Of a stretch of DNA of 64,000 bases, positions 28,390 to 36,462 are shown in pieces. The stretch lies in assembly GCF_003478505.1 (NCBI RefSeq), contig NZ_QUFI01000007.1, forward strand, positions 1-64,000, read 5' to 3'. This DNA comes from Clostridium sp. AF27-2AA. GTDB taxonomy: Bacteria; Bacillota; Clostridia; Lachnospirales; Lachnospiraceae. The number at the start of each line of letters is the position of its first letter. Positions within the stretch are counted from its first letter, which is position 1. Below the pieces are notes generated by a model. That model was given only the letters and a program-made list of their open reading frames with translations, had not been told where the DNA came from and made no database searches. The position numbers and the translations under genes are program-made.

Positions 28390-29781
28390 TTGGTCAGTTT
28401 TGAGAATGCATTGGATACAGCAAAGAGCAGGATCGCGAGATGGAATGATTTTGCCGGACTGGATGAAGTAAATCTTGTGCGGGATGCAAAGGGACGGATT
28501 TCTGTTTATGTGGTACCGCAGAATCATTATACAGTGGCAGAAAACAGTGTGGATGTGTTGAAAAATGATCTGACGACAAATATAGGTGGATTCTTTTCAG
28601 ACACGATATTTGTAGAAGGAGCAGAAGACTGGACGAAGGATTTGTTTGGTAAGATTCATGAATTGCGTGTGGAGGATCAGGATCCGCCGTCTGGGGCAAA
28701 TACGTCTGTAAAGTGGTATGTGGTAGAACGTGGAATTGCAAAGAAAGCATGGATTCAATGCTGTCAGAAGGAACAGGCAGCGTGGCCTTATGGAGATACG
28801 CAGCCAGACGCTTCAGAAGTGCTGCCTAAGATTGTAACCTTTTTCTCTTATAAAGGTGGCATGGGAAGAACAACAGCGTTAACGGCAGTGGCATTGGAAT
28901 TGCTGAGACGAAAGAAGAATGTCTTAATGCTTGACACAGATCTGGAAGCACCGGGATTATCAACCTTCTTTTTCCCAGCTGATGATGCGGGCTATATTAG
29001 AAAAGGAACGGTAGATTATCTGCAGGAAAAGAGCATGAATCCGAACACTCCGATGAATATGTCAGACTATATTATTCCTCTGACCAGTCCTGTTTATATG
29101 GAGAATGGTATGGGTAATCTGTATCTGGTAAGCGGAGGAAAACTGAACGATGAGTTTTTGCTGAAGCTTGCAAGAATAGACAGTCAGGAATTGGTGGGAG
29201 AAAATTTAAAAAAGAATTTGGTTCAGCTTCTGAAGGATTGCTGTGAAGCTTTGAAGGGCAGCGGTGGAATTGATTATATCTTGATTGATTCCAGAGCGGG
29301 CTTTCATGATATGGCCGGAGTGGTTACGGCACAGATTCCTCATGGCATAGTGCTTTTTGGAAAAGACAGTTTCCAGTCGTGGTTTGGAATTCAGCAGGCG
29401 GTACGAACCATTGCAACAAGTCAGGCTGACAAGCCATTTGCGATTATGGTGGACAGTGCTTGCGGAGTGAATGGAATTGTGTCTGAGGAAGAAAAAGAAC
29501 ACTTTCGGCAAAAGTCCTATGAAGTATTTTGTTCAGATTATTATGACAACGATATGCAGCCAGGAATCCGGGCCAGCAGAGAAGCTCATGATCCAGTGTT
29601 TGTTCGGTACATGCCTGCTTTGTCGGGGGATATTCCGTTATATGACGAGAATAGAACAGAAGATTTGAAAACCCAGTTGTCTGATCAGCCTTATCGGGAG
29701 ATAGCAGAACGGATCATGGAACGGTTTGGGGAAGCTCAGGAAGGAGATGCGGAAAACAGTGGACAGGACAGTTTTGCTTGA
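28390..29781 (+). CDS. ParA/MinD-like ATPase with N-terminal extension
   Basis: 463 aa. After about 145 residues of unassigned sequence comes a deviant Walker A, SYKGGMGRTTA (153-163), then MLDTDLEAPGLS and a Walker B-like DYILIDSRAGFHDM. This is the SIMIBI class KGGxGR ATPase group related to ParA/MinD. It is unlikely to be a partition protein because no ParB or centromere-like repeat is near; such KGGxGR proteins occur in defence-type gene sets. The start is TTG 28390 with GGAGGG 7 nt upstream. Its end overlaps the next gene by 35 bp, indicating coupled translation. Confidence 0.7.
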   Translation: MVSFENALDTAKSRIARWNDFAGLDEVNLVRDAKGRISVYVVPQNHYTVAENSVDVLKNDLTTNIGGFFSDTIFVEGAEDWTKDLFGKIHELRVEDQDPPSGANTSVKWYVVERGIAKKAWIQCCQKEQAAWPYGDTQPDASEVLPKIVTFFSYKGGMGRTTALTAVALELLRRKKNVLMLDTDLEAPGLSTFFFPADDAGYIRKGTVDYLQEKSMNPNTPMNMSDYIIPLTSPVYMENGMGNLYLVSGGKLNDEFLLKLARIDSQELVGENLKKNLVQLLKDCCEALKGSGGIDYILIDSRAGFHDMAGVVTAQIPHGIVLFGKDSFQSWFGIQQAVRTIATSQADKPFAIMVDSACGVNGIVSEEEKEHFRQKSYEVFCSDYYDNDMQPGIRASREAHDPVFVRYMPALSGDIPLYDENRTEDLKTQLSDQPYREIAERIMERFGEAQEGDAENSGQDSFA

Positions 29782-31228
29782 AACATTTGAGCAGCTTGGT
29801 GGAACAACCGAATATGAGATGGAGGATATCCGCAGTTTCCTGCAGGTAAAGCAGTATCAGGAATTGCAGGATCCTACAAAGTTCCTGATCGTAGGCGGAC
29901 GAGGTGCGGGAAAGACCAGGGTATTTAAGACATTTGTGGGTGAAGATGGATTTCGTCGTGTAATCGGAGCTGGAATTTATTTTAACAGGCCAAATTATAA
30001 AAATACGGATGTTTTGGTGGGGTATTCGAAGGAAGATAACAGTTTGCCAAATCAAAATGTTTTAGGAACTCTTCAGGAAGATAAGGACACAATGGCATTC
30101 TGGGTGGGGGCTATTGTATTGAAGCTGTTAGCCTTTTTTGCCAATGATACGGAAGTTTGTACAGTGGCAGAAGAGTTTTTTTCACAGCAGGAATTGGAAT
30201 TGTTTGAAAAGAAAACCACATTAAAATCGCCGGGCAAATGGCTTTCGCTTTATCAGGAACACCCGGAAAACTGGGAAAATTTTCTGGACGAGGTGGATGA
30301 AATTCTTGCGCGGAGAGATCGTTGGCTAATTATGGCATATGATCAGATTGACCGAATCAGTCCGGACCATGATATCATGTATTCTTATATCCGTACATTA
30401 ATCATGTACTGGTTCTCGGTCAGCACACGCTGGCGCAGGCTGAAATGCAAGGTCTTTATCCGTACAGATTTGCGGAACTCAGAAAGCCTGCAGTTTCCGG
30501 ATGCATCAAAACTGGGAAGCCGGCAGATTGATTTAAGCTGGAATACGCTTTCTTTGTACCGTCTCCTGATTCGTCGGCTTGCCAATGCAAAAACGGAGGA
30601 GCAGACACGGGAAATGATAGAATATATGTCAGCAGTTCCGGGGCTGGTTCAGGAGAATCCTTCTGTTGGTTATCTTCCGACGGAAGAGGAAGAAATCATC
30701 AGAAGATTTATTATTTATCTGATAGGACGTTATATGGGAGCATCTCCGAAAAAGGGAGACAGTTATTCCTGGGTACCGAATCATCTGCAGGATGCCAATG
30801 GAGACCTGGCACCGAGATCTTTTTTAAAGTGTTATGCCTGTGCTGCTAAGGTGATGCTGCAGAATCCTAAGACGCAGTCAACAACAGCTTTATTGACGGC
30901 ATCTTCCATTCAGGGGGCAGTTCAGGAGGTATCCGCAGATCGTGTGGCTGAATTGAAAGAGGACTTTCCGTGGCTGGAAAACTTGAAGACGGTTCTGGAA
31001 GGAGAAACATTGCTGATGCCGGGGATGGAGTTCAGAAAGAAGATGAAACAGCTTCTTGATATGGATACGAAAGTGAAACCTCCTGTTAGAACGGTTGAAG
31101 AATTAATGAATCTGCTGATGTCTTTGGGTATCATACAGAAAAACACGGATGAAAGAATCAACATGCCGGAAATCTATCTGCATGGATTTGGCTTGCGCCG
31201 AAAGGGTGGATTACGGAGACCGAAATAG
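29747..31228 (+). CDS. P-loop ATPase of the HEPN/ParA-like unit
   Basis: 493 aa. Walker A is GGRGAGKT (50-57) after a short helical lead. A Walker B-like stretch WLIMAYDQIDRI falls near 195, followed by a conserved helical region (SYIRTLIMYWFSVSTRWRRLKCKVFIRTDL) reminiscent of STAND or KAP-type ATPases with a sensor-like arginine. The C-terminus is helical with no recognised effector domain. ATG 29747 has AGGA 5 nt upstream; the open frame starts at TTG 29726. I do not recognise a named family; it may be a sensor ATPase working with the ParA-like protein and HEPN effector. Confidence 0.65.
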   Translation: MRKTVDRTVLLETFEQLGGTTEYEMEDIRSFLQVKQYQELQDPTKFLIVGGRGAGKTRVFKTFVGEDGFRRVIGAGIYFNRPNYKNTDVLVGYSKEDNSLPNQNVLGTLQEDKDTMAFWVGAIVLKLLAFFANDTEVCTVAEEFFSQQELELFEKKTTLKSPGKWLSLYQEHPENWENFLDEVDEILARRDRWLIMAYDQIDRISPDHDIMYSYIRTLIMYWFSVSTRWRRLKCKVFIRTDLRNSESLQFPDASKLGSRQIDLSWNTLSLYRLLIRRLANAKTEEQTREMIEYMSAVPGLVQENPSVGYLPTEEEEIIRRFIIYLIGRYMGASPKKGDSYSWVPNHLQDANGDLAPRSFLKCYACAAKVMLQNPKTQSTTALLTASSIQGAVQEVSADRVAELKEDFPWLENLKTVLEGETLLMPGMEFRKKMKQLLDMDTKVKPPVRTVEELMNLLMSLGIIQKNTDERINMPEIYLHGFGLRRKGGLRRPK

Positions 31229-31235
31229 GAAAAAT

Positions 31236-31307
31236 TATCCATCAAGACGATATCAGCAGTTTTGGGGAGAAGCAGTGGATATTATGGCAATATATGGTAA
31301 AAAAATA
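31236..31307 (+). pseudogene. Remnant of a HEPN gene 3' end
   Basis: One frame reads YPSRRYQQFWGEAVDIMAI and stops at 31305-31307. Its first seven residues parallel HPSRRYQ of the HEPN protein at 27923-28372, and 21 bases (31237-31257) are identical to 28245-28265. I read it as the tail of a lost second copy, or of a duplication that once framed the unit. Confidence 0.4.
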
Positions 31308-31525
31308 ATTCGTCTGTTTTAACGAAATCAAAATCCAGAGAACTGATTGCCCTGGATGGAGAACTTTGCGACTTTAAAGATGGAGAGGCGAACAGCTTCC
31401 GGATCTGGCTGGAGATGAAGGAATCCGGAGAAAATCTGCTTGGTTATATGGTTAAAAGCGGAATTGAAGGTCTGGAAAAGAAGAATGGAATCGGAGAGAA
31501 TGAGATTTCACAGGGTACACTGTGA
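31301..31525 (+). pseudogene. Unrecognised gene fragment
   Basis: An open frame without a good start reads SRELIALDGELCDFKDGEAN, then a helical segment ending EKKNGIGENEISQGTL and stop. The codons look protein-like, but no family is evident. Together with the HEPN remnant it forms debris between the defence island and the LytTR gene. From 31526 to 31618 I see nothing. Confidence 0.35.
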
Positions 31526-31618
31526 CAAAATTTCATCAATGCCTATGGCAAAAACAGCCATGGAATCCCCGTTTCTCCGTTGCTTCTTTGTGCGAACTTC
31601 TGAATCTTTCAAATACGT

Positions 31619-31647
31619 TTTACAAACATATTTCCCTCTAGTATAAT
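31619..31647 (+). promoter_or_regulatory. Promoter of the LytTR regulator gene
   Basis: TTTACA (31619-31624), 17-bp spacer, TATAAT (31642-31647); start codon 57 bp further on. Confidence 0.65.
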
Positions 31648-31704
31648 GAGTTCGTTTAATTAATAAGGTACGTGATTTTCATTGGGGGAGAATAAGGATA
31701 CAGT

Positions 31705-32394
31705 ATGAGAAATGCGTTAATTTTTGATGATAATAAAATTTTGGCAGAGCTTGTGCAGATGAAGGTGGAGGCCCTGTTTAGAAAGTACGGTCTGGAATTT
31801 GAAGTGGACCGCATGAGCAGACTGAGTCAGCTGGAGGCGTGTGATAAAACTTATCAGCTGGCATTTATGGATATTGTGCTGCCGGAGCAGGACGGAATTG
31901 ATATTACAAGACAGTGGAAGAATTCCGGACGTTTTGAGGAAGTGGTTTTTGTATCCGCATATGATGATAAGGTGTTTGCTTCTTTTGACACCAATCCGCT
32001 GTATTTTGTAAGAAAAACGAATCTGGATGAGGATCTGGAGCAGGCAATCATTTCCTATAAAAGAAAGATTTCCGCAACGCAGGTGATTGTGCCGGAGGGC
32101 GCGAAGTACCATGTGTGGGATGTGAACGAGATTATGTATCTTGTCAGCCGGAACCATTATATTGATGTATATATGGCCAATGGCAATAAGCCTCTGATTC
32201 GCGGCAAGCTGGATGACATCGAGAAGATTCTGCAGGATTACAATTTTGTACGGGTTCAGGTCAGCTATCTGGTCAATCTGAAATACGTAGATGCGGTTAA
32301 GAGCCAGATGATCCGCTTAAAGAACGGCGAGACATTCCGTATCAGCCCGAAATACCGCGAGAAGGTGGCATCCCGTATGGAGGCTGGCTGGTAG
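31705..32394 (+). CDS. LytTR-family response regulator (orphan)
   Basis: 229 aa. The receiver domain (about 1-120) has the acid pair D8-D9, phospho-acceptor D56 in AFMDIVLPEQDGIDI, and the lysine of FVRKTN. A LytTR DNA-binding domain follows (about 135-225: ARGxK-like start, SRNHYIDVYMANG, NFVRVQVSYLVNLKYVDAV, FRISPKYREKV). Such regulators usually pair with a histidine kinase of the AgrC or LytS kind, but none is adjacent, so the input is unknown. It is preceded by a clear sigma-A type promoter and marks the return to core genome after the island. Confidence 0.85.
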   Translation: MRNALIFDDNKILAELVQMKVEALFRKYGLEFEVDRMSRLSQLEACDKTYQLAFMDIVLPEQDGIDITRQWKNSGRFEEVVFVSAYDDKVFASFDTNPLYFVRKTNLDEDLEQAIISYKRKISATQVIVPEGAKYHVWDVNEIMYLVSRNHYIDVYMANGNKPLIRGKLDDIEKILQDYNFVRVQVSYLVNLKYVDAVKSQMIRLKNGETFRISPKYREKVASRMEAGW

Positions 32395-32620
32395 AAGGCT
32401 CTACCGGGTAAGTCCGGGAAGCTGTTCTGAAACGAATGTTGTCCGTTTCTGGACACTGGCAAAAGGTGACAAATAACAGGAAAAGTTGACAGTGAGGTGT
32501 CTCTTTTCGGAAAACTACAGTAAAATAAAGGCATTACATTACAAAAAGACAGTCTGAAAAGAGCTGTCTTTTTCCGTTCATGGAAGCAGCATTCTTTTCA
32601 GCAGGTTAGGGGGGATGATA

Positions 32621-33031
32621 ATGCCGGTACTGAAAGACAGACATGTTGTGATCAGCCGTGCGAGAAATGGCCGTGAAATTTACGATACGGTGTGTGAGTG
32701 GCTGAATACAACGAATTATTTTAAGTGGACCGATGATTCGGTGAGTTACAACAATGAACTGGAAGAACTGGACCGAAAACGTCGGATGCTTCTCCTGCGC
32801 CGCAAGATTTCGGAGTGCGGCTGCGTGGTACTTTTCGCGGAAATGTATGGGAATTATAAAGAGTGGATTGATCTGGCAATCGACATTGCCAACGAAATGC
32901 ACAAGCCACTGATTGGTGTCCGGGACTGGGATGCTTCTCCTGTGCCAAAGCGGATGCAGATCAACTGCCGGGTAACGGTAAAATGTGAGCGCAACGCCAT
33001 TGTAGCGGCGATTCAGGAGTATTGCCTGTAA
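32621..33031 (+). CDS. TIR-like (DUF1863/MTH538-type) protein lacking the usual glutamate
   Basis: 136 aa. Features of the MTH538 TIR-like fold: opening strand HVVISRARNG, core VVLFAEMYGNYKEWIDLAIDIANEMHKPLIGVRDW, and a final helix NAIVAAIQEY. In active relatives the W-x-x-x-E pattern supplies the catalytic Glu; here W82 is followed by I-D-L-A86, so that Glu is absent. It may bind rather than cleave nucleotides. ATG 32621 is preferred over 32615 because TAGGGGGG (32607-32614) is then properly spaced. Two Nudix genes follow, though a promoter lies between. Confidence 0.6.
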   Translation: MPVLKDRHVVISRARNGREIYDTVCEWLNTTNYFKWTDDSVSYNNELEELDRKRRMLLLRRKISECGCVVLFAEMYGNYKEWIDLAIDIANEMHKPLIGVRDWDASPVPKRMQINCRVTVKCERNAIVAAIQEYCL

Positions 33032-33062
33032 AAACGGTAAGAGCTGCCGTGCCAGAATTTTC

Positions 33063-33091
33063 TTGCGTTCTCTCTGCCTTCTCCGTATAAT
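33063..33091 (+). promoter_or_regulatory. Promoter of the Nudix genes
   Basis: TTGCGT (33063-33068), 17-bp spacer, TATAAT (33086-33091); start codon at 33142. Confidence 0.65.
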
Positions 33092-33141
33092 GAAAGTATT
33101 TAAAGTGTTAAATTTGTAACTGGGAAGAGGAGGCAGTCTGG

Positions 33142-33708
33142 ATGGAGAAGAAACGGGATATGGCCTGGAAGGTGCTGAACCGGAAAATTGTGTTTCAGGA
33201 TACCTGGGTGCAGCTGGAGGCATCGAGCTGTGAACTGCCGGACGGGCGGATTATTGAGCCTTTCTATATTCACCGGGATCCGAATTTCGCGGTTGTAGTA
33301 GCGGTGACAAAGGATCAACGTCTGGTGCTGGTGCGCCAGTACCGCCATGGCGCGGAGAAGGTGCTTGTGGAGCTGCCGGCCGGCGCGATTGAAAAAGAGG
33401 AGGATCCTCAGGCAGCAGCCGCGCGGGAGCTTCTGGAGGAGACCGGGTACAGGGCCGGAAAGCTGGAGTTTCTGATGAAGACAGCGCCGAACGCAGCCAA
33501 TTCTACAGCATATGCTTACTGCTATCTGGCAACGGATACAGAGTGGGCGGCGAAGCAGCATCTGGATGAGATGGAAGATGTGGCGGTGGAGTTCATGGAT
33601 TTAAAGGATGTGCGAAGGGCATTGCGGGATGGCGTGTTTGAACAAGCTGTACATGTGGCGGCCCTTTACGCGGCGTTAGAAATTCTGGCCGGGAGGAATA
33701 ACGGATGA
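33142..33708 (+). CDS. Nudix hydrolase, ADP-ribose pyrophosphatase-like
   Basis: 188 aa. A complete Nudix box, GAIEKEEDPQAAAARELLEE followed by TGY (G-x5-E-x7-R-E-x2-E-E-x-G), lies near residues 81-103 after VLVRQYRHGAEKVLVELPAG, the pattern of ADP-ribose pyrophosphatases such as NudF. It would hydrolyse ADP-ribose to AMP and ribose 5-phosphate in the cytoplasm. It overlaps the next Nudix gene by 4 bp (ATGA), so the two are co-translated. Substrate is inferred from family resemblance only. Confidence 0.85.
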   Translation: MEKKRDMAWKVLNRKIVFQDTWVQLEASSCELPDGRIIEPFYIHRDPNFAVVVAVTKDQRLVLVRQYRHGAEKVLVELPAGAIEKEEDPQAAAARELLEETGYRAGKLEFLMKTAPNAANSTAYAYCYLATDTEWAAKQHLDEMEDVAVEFMDLKDVRRALRDGVFEQAVHVAALYAALEILAGRNNG

Positions 33709-34481
33709 ATCTCTCAAAAGAAGATCAGGAATTTGTGAAAACCTACGATGATTCCAAATACGCAAAGCCGTCTGTGACAGCAGATATGGTGATTTTTGCC
33801 CGTGGCAGTGAAGAGGAACATCTGGAGGTGCTTCTGATTCAGCGCGGTCGTCCGCCGTTTCGCGGCCAGTATGCGCTGCCGGGCGGCTTTGTAAACCCGG
33901 ATGAGTCGGTGGACGATGCTGCCGCGCGGGAACTGAAAGAGGAGACGGGCGTGGACTGTGGATGCCTGGAGCAGCTGCGCACGTTCAGCACGCCGGGGCG
34001 GGATCCGCGGCGCTGGGTGATTACCTGCGCGTATCTGGCTCTGGTTGAGAAGTCGGAAATTACTGTAAAAGCGGGAGATGACGCAAAGGCGGCAGAGTGG
34101 TTTTCGGTAAAGCTGGAGCGGCTGCCGGATGCGAGTGGGCCGGGCGAGAAGGCCGGGAATAGAAGAAAAGAAGAATTGTGGCAGGTTCACCGCTGGGTAC
34201 TGGAACTTTGTGGGAAACAGGAAATGATCCGCATTCCGTTTCGTTCGGAACAGCTGCCAGGGCAGCTGGAACCGCGGTTACAGTTAGAAACGGAAGAGCA
34301 CGGGCTTGCCTTTGATCATGGTCTGATTCTGGCATACGCAGTAATGAGGCTTTCCAGGGCTGCTCATAATTCATTGTCATGCCGCCAGAACAGCGGTCCC
34401 AGAAGCCGAATCAATGCTGCGCCGCTGCTGTCAATCAGCACGTCGGAGAAGCGTCCGGCGCGGCCGGGTACGAACAGCTGA
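33705..34481 (+). CDS. Nudix hydrolase (ADP-ribose/NADH-type, COG1051-like)
   Basis: 258 aa. Nudix box GGFVNPDESVDDAAARELKE then ETG, preceded by LLIQRGRPPFRGQYALPGG, as in COG1051 proteins. The family core ends around LAFDHGLILAYAVMRLSR; the last 32 residues (HNSLSCRQNSGPRSRINAAP and on) are low in hydrophobics and look like translation past a lost stop, so the true C-terminus may be altered. Likely acts on a nucleotide diphosphate such as ADP-ribose. Co-translated with the preceding Nudix gene. Confidence 0.8.
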   Translation: MNLSKEDQEFVKTYDDSKYAKPSVTADMVIFARGSEEEHLEVLLIQRGRPPFRGQYALPGGFVNPDESVDDAAARELKEETGVDCGCLEQLRTFSTPGRDPRRWVITCAYLALVEKSEITVKAGDDAKAAEWFSVKLERLPDASGPGEKAGNRRKEELWQVHRWVLELCGKQEMIRIPFRSEQLPGQLEPRLQLETEEHGLAFDHGLILAYAVMRLSRAAHNSLSCRQNSGPRSRINAAPLLSISTSEKRPARPGTNS

Positions 34482-34494
34482 TGAAGCCATAAGA

Positions 34495-34725
34495 TTACCG
34501 CATGGCTTCTGAGATTTCCTTCCACAGTTCAATATCTTCGGAACTGAGGCGCATATTGGTGACAAGTTCCTGGCCGTCCGGGGAGGTGACTTTGAATTCA
34601 AAAATGGTACCCTCCTGGATGCCTTTTCTCACGATTGCGTTTAAAAAGAGCGGGAATTTCGGATGGTGTGCCGCAAAGCGGGACCAGGCATTTTTCATTT
34701 TCATTAATTTCATCGGATTGATCAT
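34495..34725 (-). CDS. Small hypothetical protein
   Basis: 76 aa, basic N-terminus (MINPMKLMKMKNAWSRFAAHHPKFPLFLNAIV) and an acidic, helical C-terminus. No signal peptide or membrane segment. The composition and complete frame look like a real gene; I recall similar short proteins annotated as hypothetical in Lachnospiraceae. Convergent with the Nudix gene (13 bp between stops). Confidence 0.6.
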   Translation of the reverse strand: MINPMKLMKMKNAWSRFAAHHPKFPLFLNAIVRKGIQEGTIFEFKVTSPDGQELVTNMRLSSEDIELWKEISEAMR

Positions 34726-34844
34726 GGTGTCTCACTTTCTTATATTAAAGATTCTTTTATCAGATGGTGTCTTTTTGCTGCTCTTTGGAGCGCCAAACTG
34801 CATTCCCTAGTATATCCCAGATTTGTTTCTGTGAAAAGTAATAC

Positions 34845-34873
34845 TTGTAAATTCACGGCAAAATATGTATCAT
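34845..34873 (+). promoter_or_regulatory. Promoter leading into the MATE gene and repeat copy A
   Basis: TTGTAA (34845-34850), 17-bp spacer, TATCAT (34868-34873). The expected start of transcription (about 34880) falls at the first bases of the structured repeat, so the repeat would form the 5' leader of the MATE transcript. Confidence 0.5.
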
Positions 34874-34876
34874 AAA

Positions 34877-35011
34877 AGTTACTGTACACGGGTAGGCATT
34901 TTCTGAACTGAAAATGCCGTATGATATCGTGGTGGCAGCAGATTTTGCCGATTTGGAATGCGAAGCATCGGCAAAATCCGTTGCTGTTTGCGCAACGCGT
35001 GAACAGTAACT
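34877..35011 (+). repeat. Structured repeat, copy A (135 bp)
   Basis: Bounded by 9-bp inverted ends AGTTACTGT and ACAGTAACT. Inside are three hairpins: GGCATTTTC with GAAAATGCC, GATTTTGCCGAT with ATCGGCAAAATC (12 bp), and GTTGC with GCAAC. It matches copy B (56378-56510, reversed) with about 7 differences in 133. It ends 41 nt before the MATE start codon. Confidence 0.85.
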
Positions 35012-35052
35012 CATAAAAATTATTGAAACAAAGAGAAACAGAGGATAAGAGA

Positions 35053-36378
35053 ATGGGAATGTTTTCACGGAAAGATATGATCCGTCTGTTTGGCCCGCTT
35101 TTGGTGGAGCAGCTTCTGGCTGTTTTGGTGGGCATGGCGGATGTGGTGATGGTAGCGGCTGTTGGAGAGACGGCGGTTTCCGGCGTGGCGCTGGTGGATT
35201 CCATTAGTGTGCTGGTGATTCAGGTGCTTTCGGCTATGGCAACCGGAGGCGCGGTGGTCTGCTCGCAATATATAGGAAAGAAAAAGCCGGATCAGGCTTG
35301 CCGGGCGGCAGGACAGCTGGTGCTGATCACAGCGGCGCTTTCGCTTCTGATCGCGGCGGTGGCATTTATCGGAAACCGGCATCTGCTGCGGCTGATCTTC
35401 GGTTCGGTGGAGACGGCGGTCATGGACAACGCGCAGACATATTTCTGGTTCACTGCCATGTCGTATCCGTTTCTAGCGCTTTATAATTCCGGGGCGGCGC
35501 TGTTTCGGTCTATGGGCAATTCCAAGGTGTCCATGAAGGTTTCCCTGGCAATGAATGCCATCAATGTGGCGGGCAATGCTCTTTGCGTGTTCGGGCTGCA
35601 TATGGGAGTGGAAGGTGTGGCAATTCCTACGCTGGTTTCCCGTATGTTTGCGGCGGTGGTCATGGTGATCCTGGTGCGGAATCCGAAAAACAGCATTCGG
35701 GTGGACCATCTGGGGCAGATGATTCCGCAGCCGGATATGATCCGGAATATTCTGGCGGTGGGAATTCCGAGCGGTCTGGAAAACGGCATGTTCCAGTTTG
35801 GAAAGATCGCGCTGCAGAGCCTGGTTTCAACGCTTGGCACGGCATCCATCGCGGGTTACGCAGTGGCCACCAACCTGGTGACGTTTCAGTATCTGCCAGG
35901 TGTGGCATTGGGACTGGGGCTTATTACCATTGTGGGGCAGTGTGTGGGCGCAGGTGAGCCGGAGCAGGCAAAGTTCTACACGAGAAAGGTCATTGCGGTC
36001 AACTATGGCCTGCTGCTTGTGATCTGTACCTGCATGGCAGTTTTCCGGAGCCGTGTGGTGGAAATTTATAACCTTTCCCCGGAGGCATCGGTTCTGGCAC
36101 AGAAACTTTTGCTGGCGCATTCCTGCGGCATGGTGCTCTGGCCGCTGGCTTTCGCACTGCCGAATACGCTGCGTGCCGGACTGGACGCGAAGTTTACCAT
36201 GATGGTTTCGGTATTTTCCATGTGGGTGTTCCGCATCGGACTGGGCTATGTATTTGTCAAGGGACTTCACATGAGCGTGATGGGAATCTGGTACGCCATG
36301 TTTGTAGACTGGATCTTCCGCCTGGTGGTATTTGTATGGCGGTTTCAGGGATTTTCAGCGCGGGTGCGTCAGGTGTGA
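35053..36378 (+). CDS. MATE-family multidrug efflux transporter
   Basis: 441 aa with about 12 hydrophobic segments and the MATE layout of two six-helix halves. The start LFGPLLVEQLLAVLVGMADVVMVAAVGETAVSGVALVDS is typical of the NorM/DinF superfamily, and the second half repeats it (GIPSGLENGMFQFGKIALQSLV). It would expel drugs or toxic metabolites using a sodium or proton gradient. ATG 35053 is preferred over 35023 because other MATE proteins begin just before this first helix, and the spacing to repeat copy A then equals that of the GntP gene to copy B. Confidence 0.85.
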   Translation: MGMFSRKDMIRLFGPLLVEQLLAVLVGMADVVMVAAVGETAVSGVALVDSISVLVIQVLSAMATGGAVVCSQYIGKKKPDQACRAAGQLVLITAALSLLIAAVAFIGNRHLLRLIFGSVETAVMDNAQTYFWFTAMSYPFLALYNSGAALFRSMGNSKVSMKVSLAMNAINVAGNALCVFGLHMGVEGVAIPTLVSRMFAAVVMVILVRNPKNSIRVDHLGQMIPQPDMIRNILAVGIPSGLENGMFQFGKIALQSLVSTLGTASIAGYAVATNLVTFQYLPGVALGLGLITIVGQCVGAGEPEQAKFYTRKVIAVNYGLLLVICTCMAVFRSRVVEIYNLSPEASVLAQKLLLAHSCGMVLWPLAFALPNTLRAGLDAKFTMMVSVFSMWVFRIGLGYVFVKGLHMSVMGIWYAMFVDWIFRLVVFVWRFQGFSARVRQV

Positions 36379-36387
36379 GAAGACTGC

Positions 36388-36447
36388 AGTTTACAGGTGG
36401 GATTTTTCTGGACTGAAAATTCCGTATGATACAGTGATGGAAGCGAG
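36388..36447 (+). repeat. Structured repeat, partial copy C
   Basis: ACTGAAAATTCCGTATGATA (36412-36431) and the following CAGTGATGGAAGCGAG match the first half of repeat copies A and B with a few changes; the left hairpin survives as GGATTTTTC... The larger hairpin and right end are missing. It lies 15 bp before the malQ start codon, in the same orientation to that gene as copies A and B to theirs. Confidence 0.6.
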
Positions 36448-36462
36448 AAGGAGGAGCGGAGT

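Noticed and set aside
28390-29781. ParA-like ATPase as a plasmid partition gene
   Set aside because: No ParB, centromere-like repeats or replication gene is near, and the gene is coupled to another ATPase.
32486-32526. TTGACA with TAAAAT as a promoter of the TIR-like gene
   Set aside because: The spacer is 29 bp, too long for sigma-A.
34877-35011. Riboswitch of a known class
   Set aside because: The three hairpins do not resemble any class I can recall, and the downstream genes have no common ligand.
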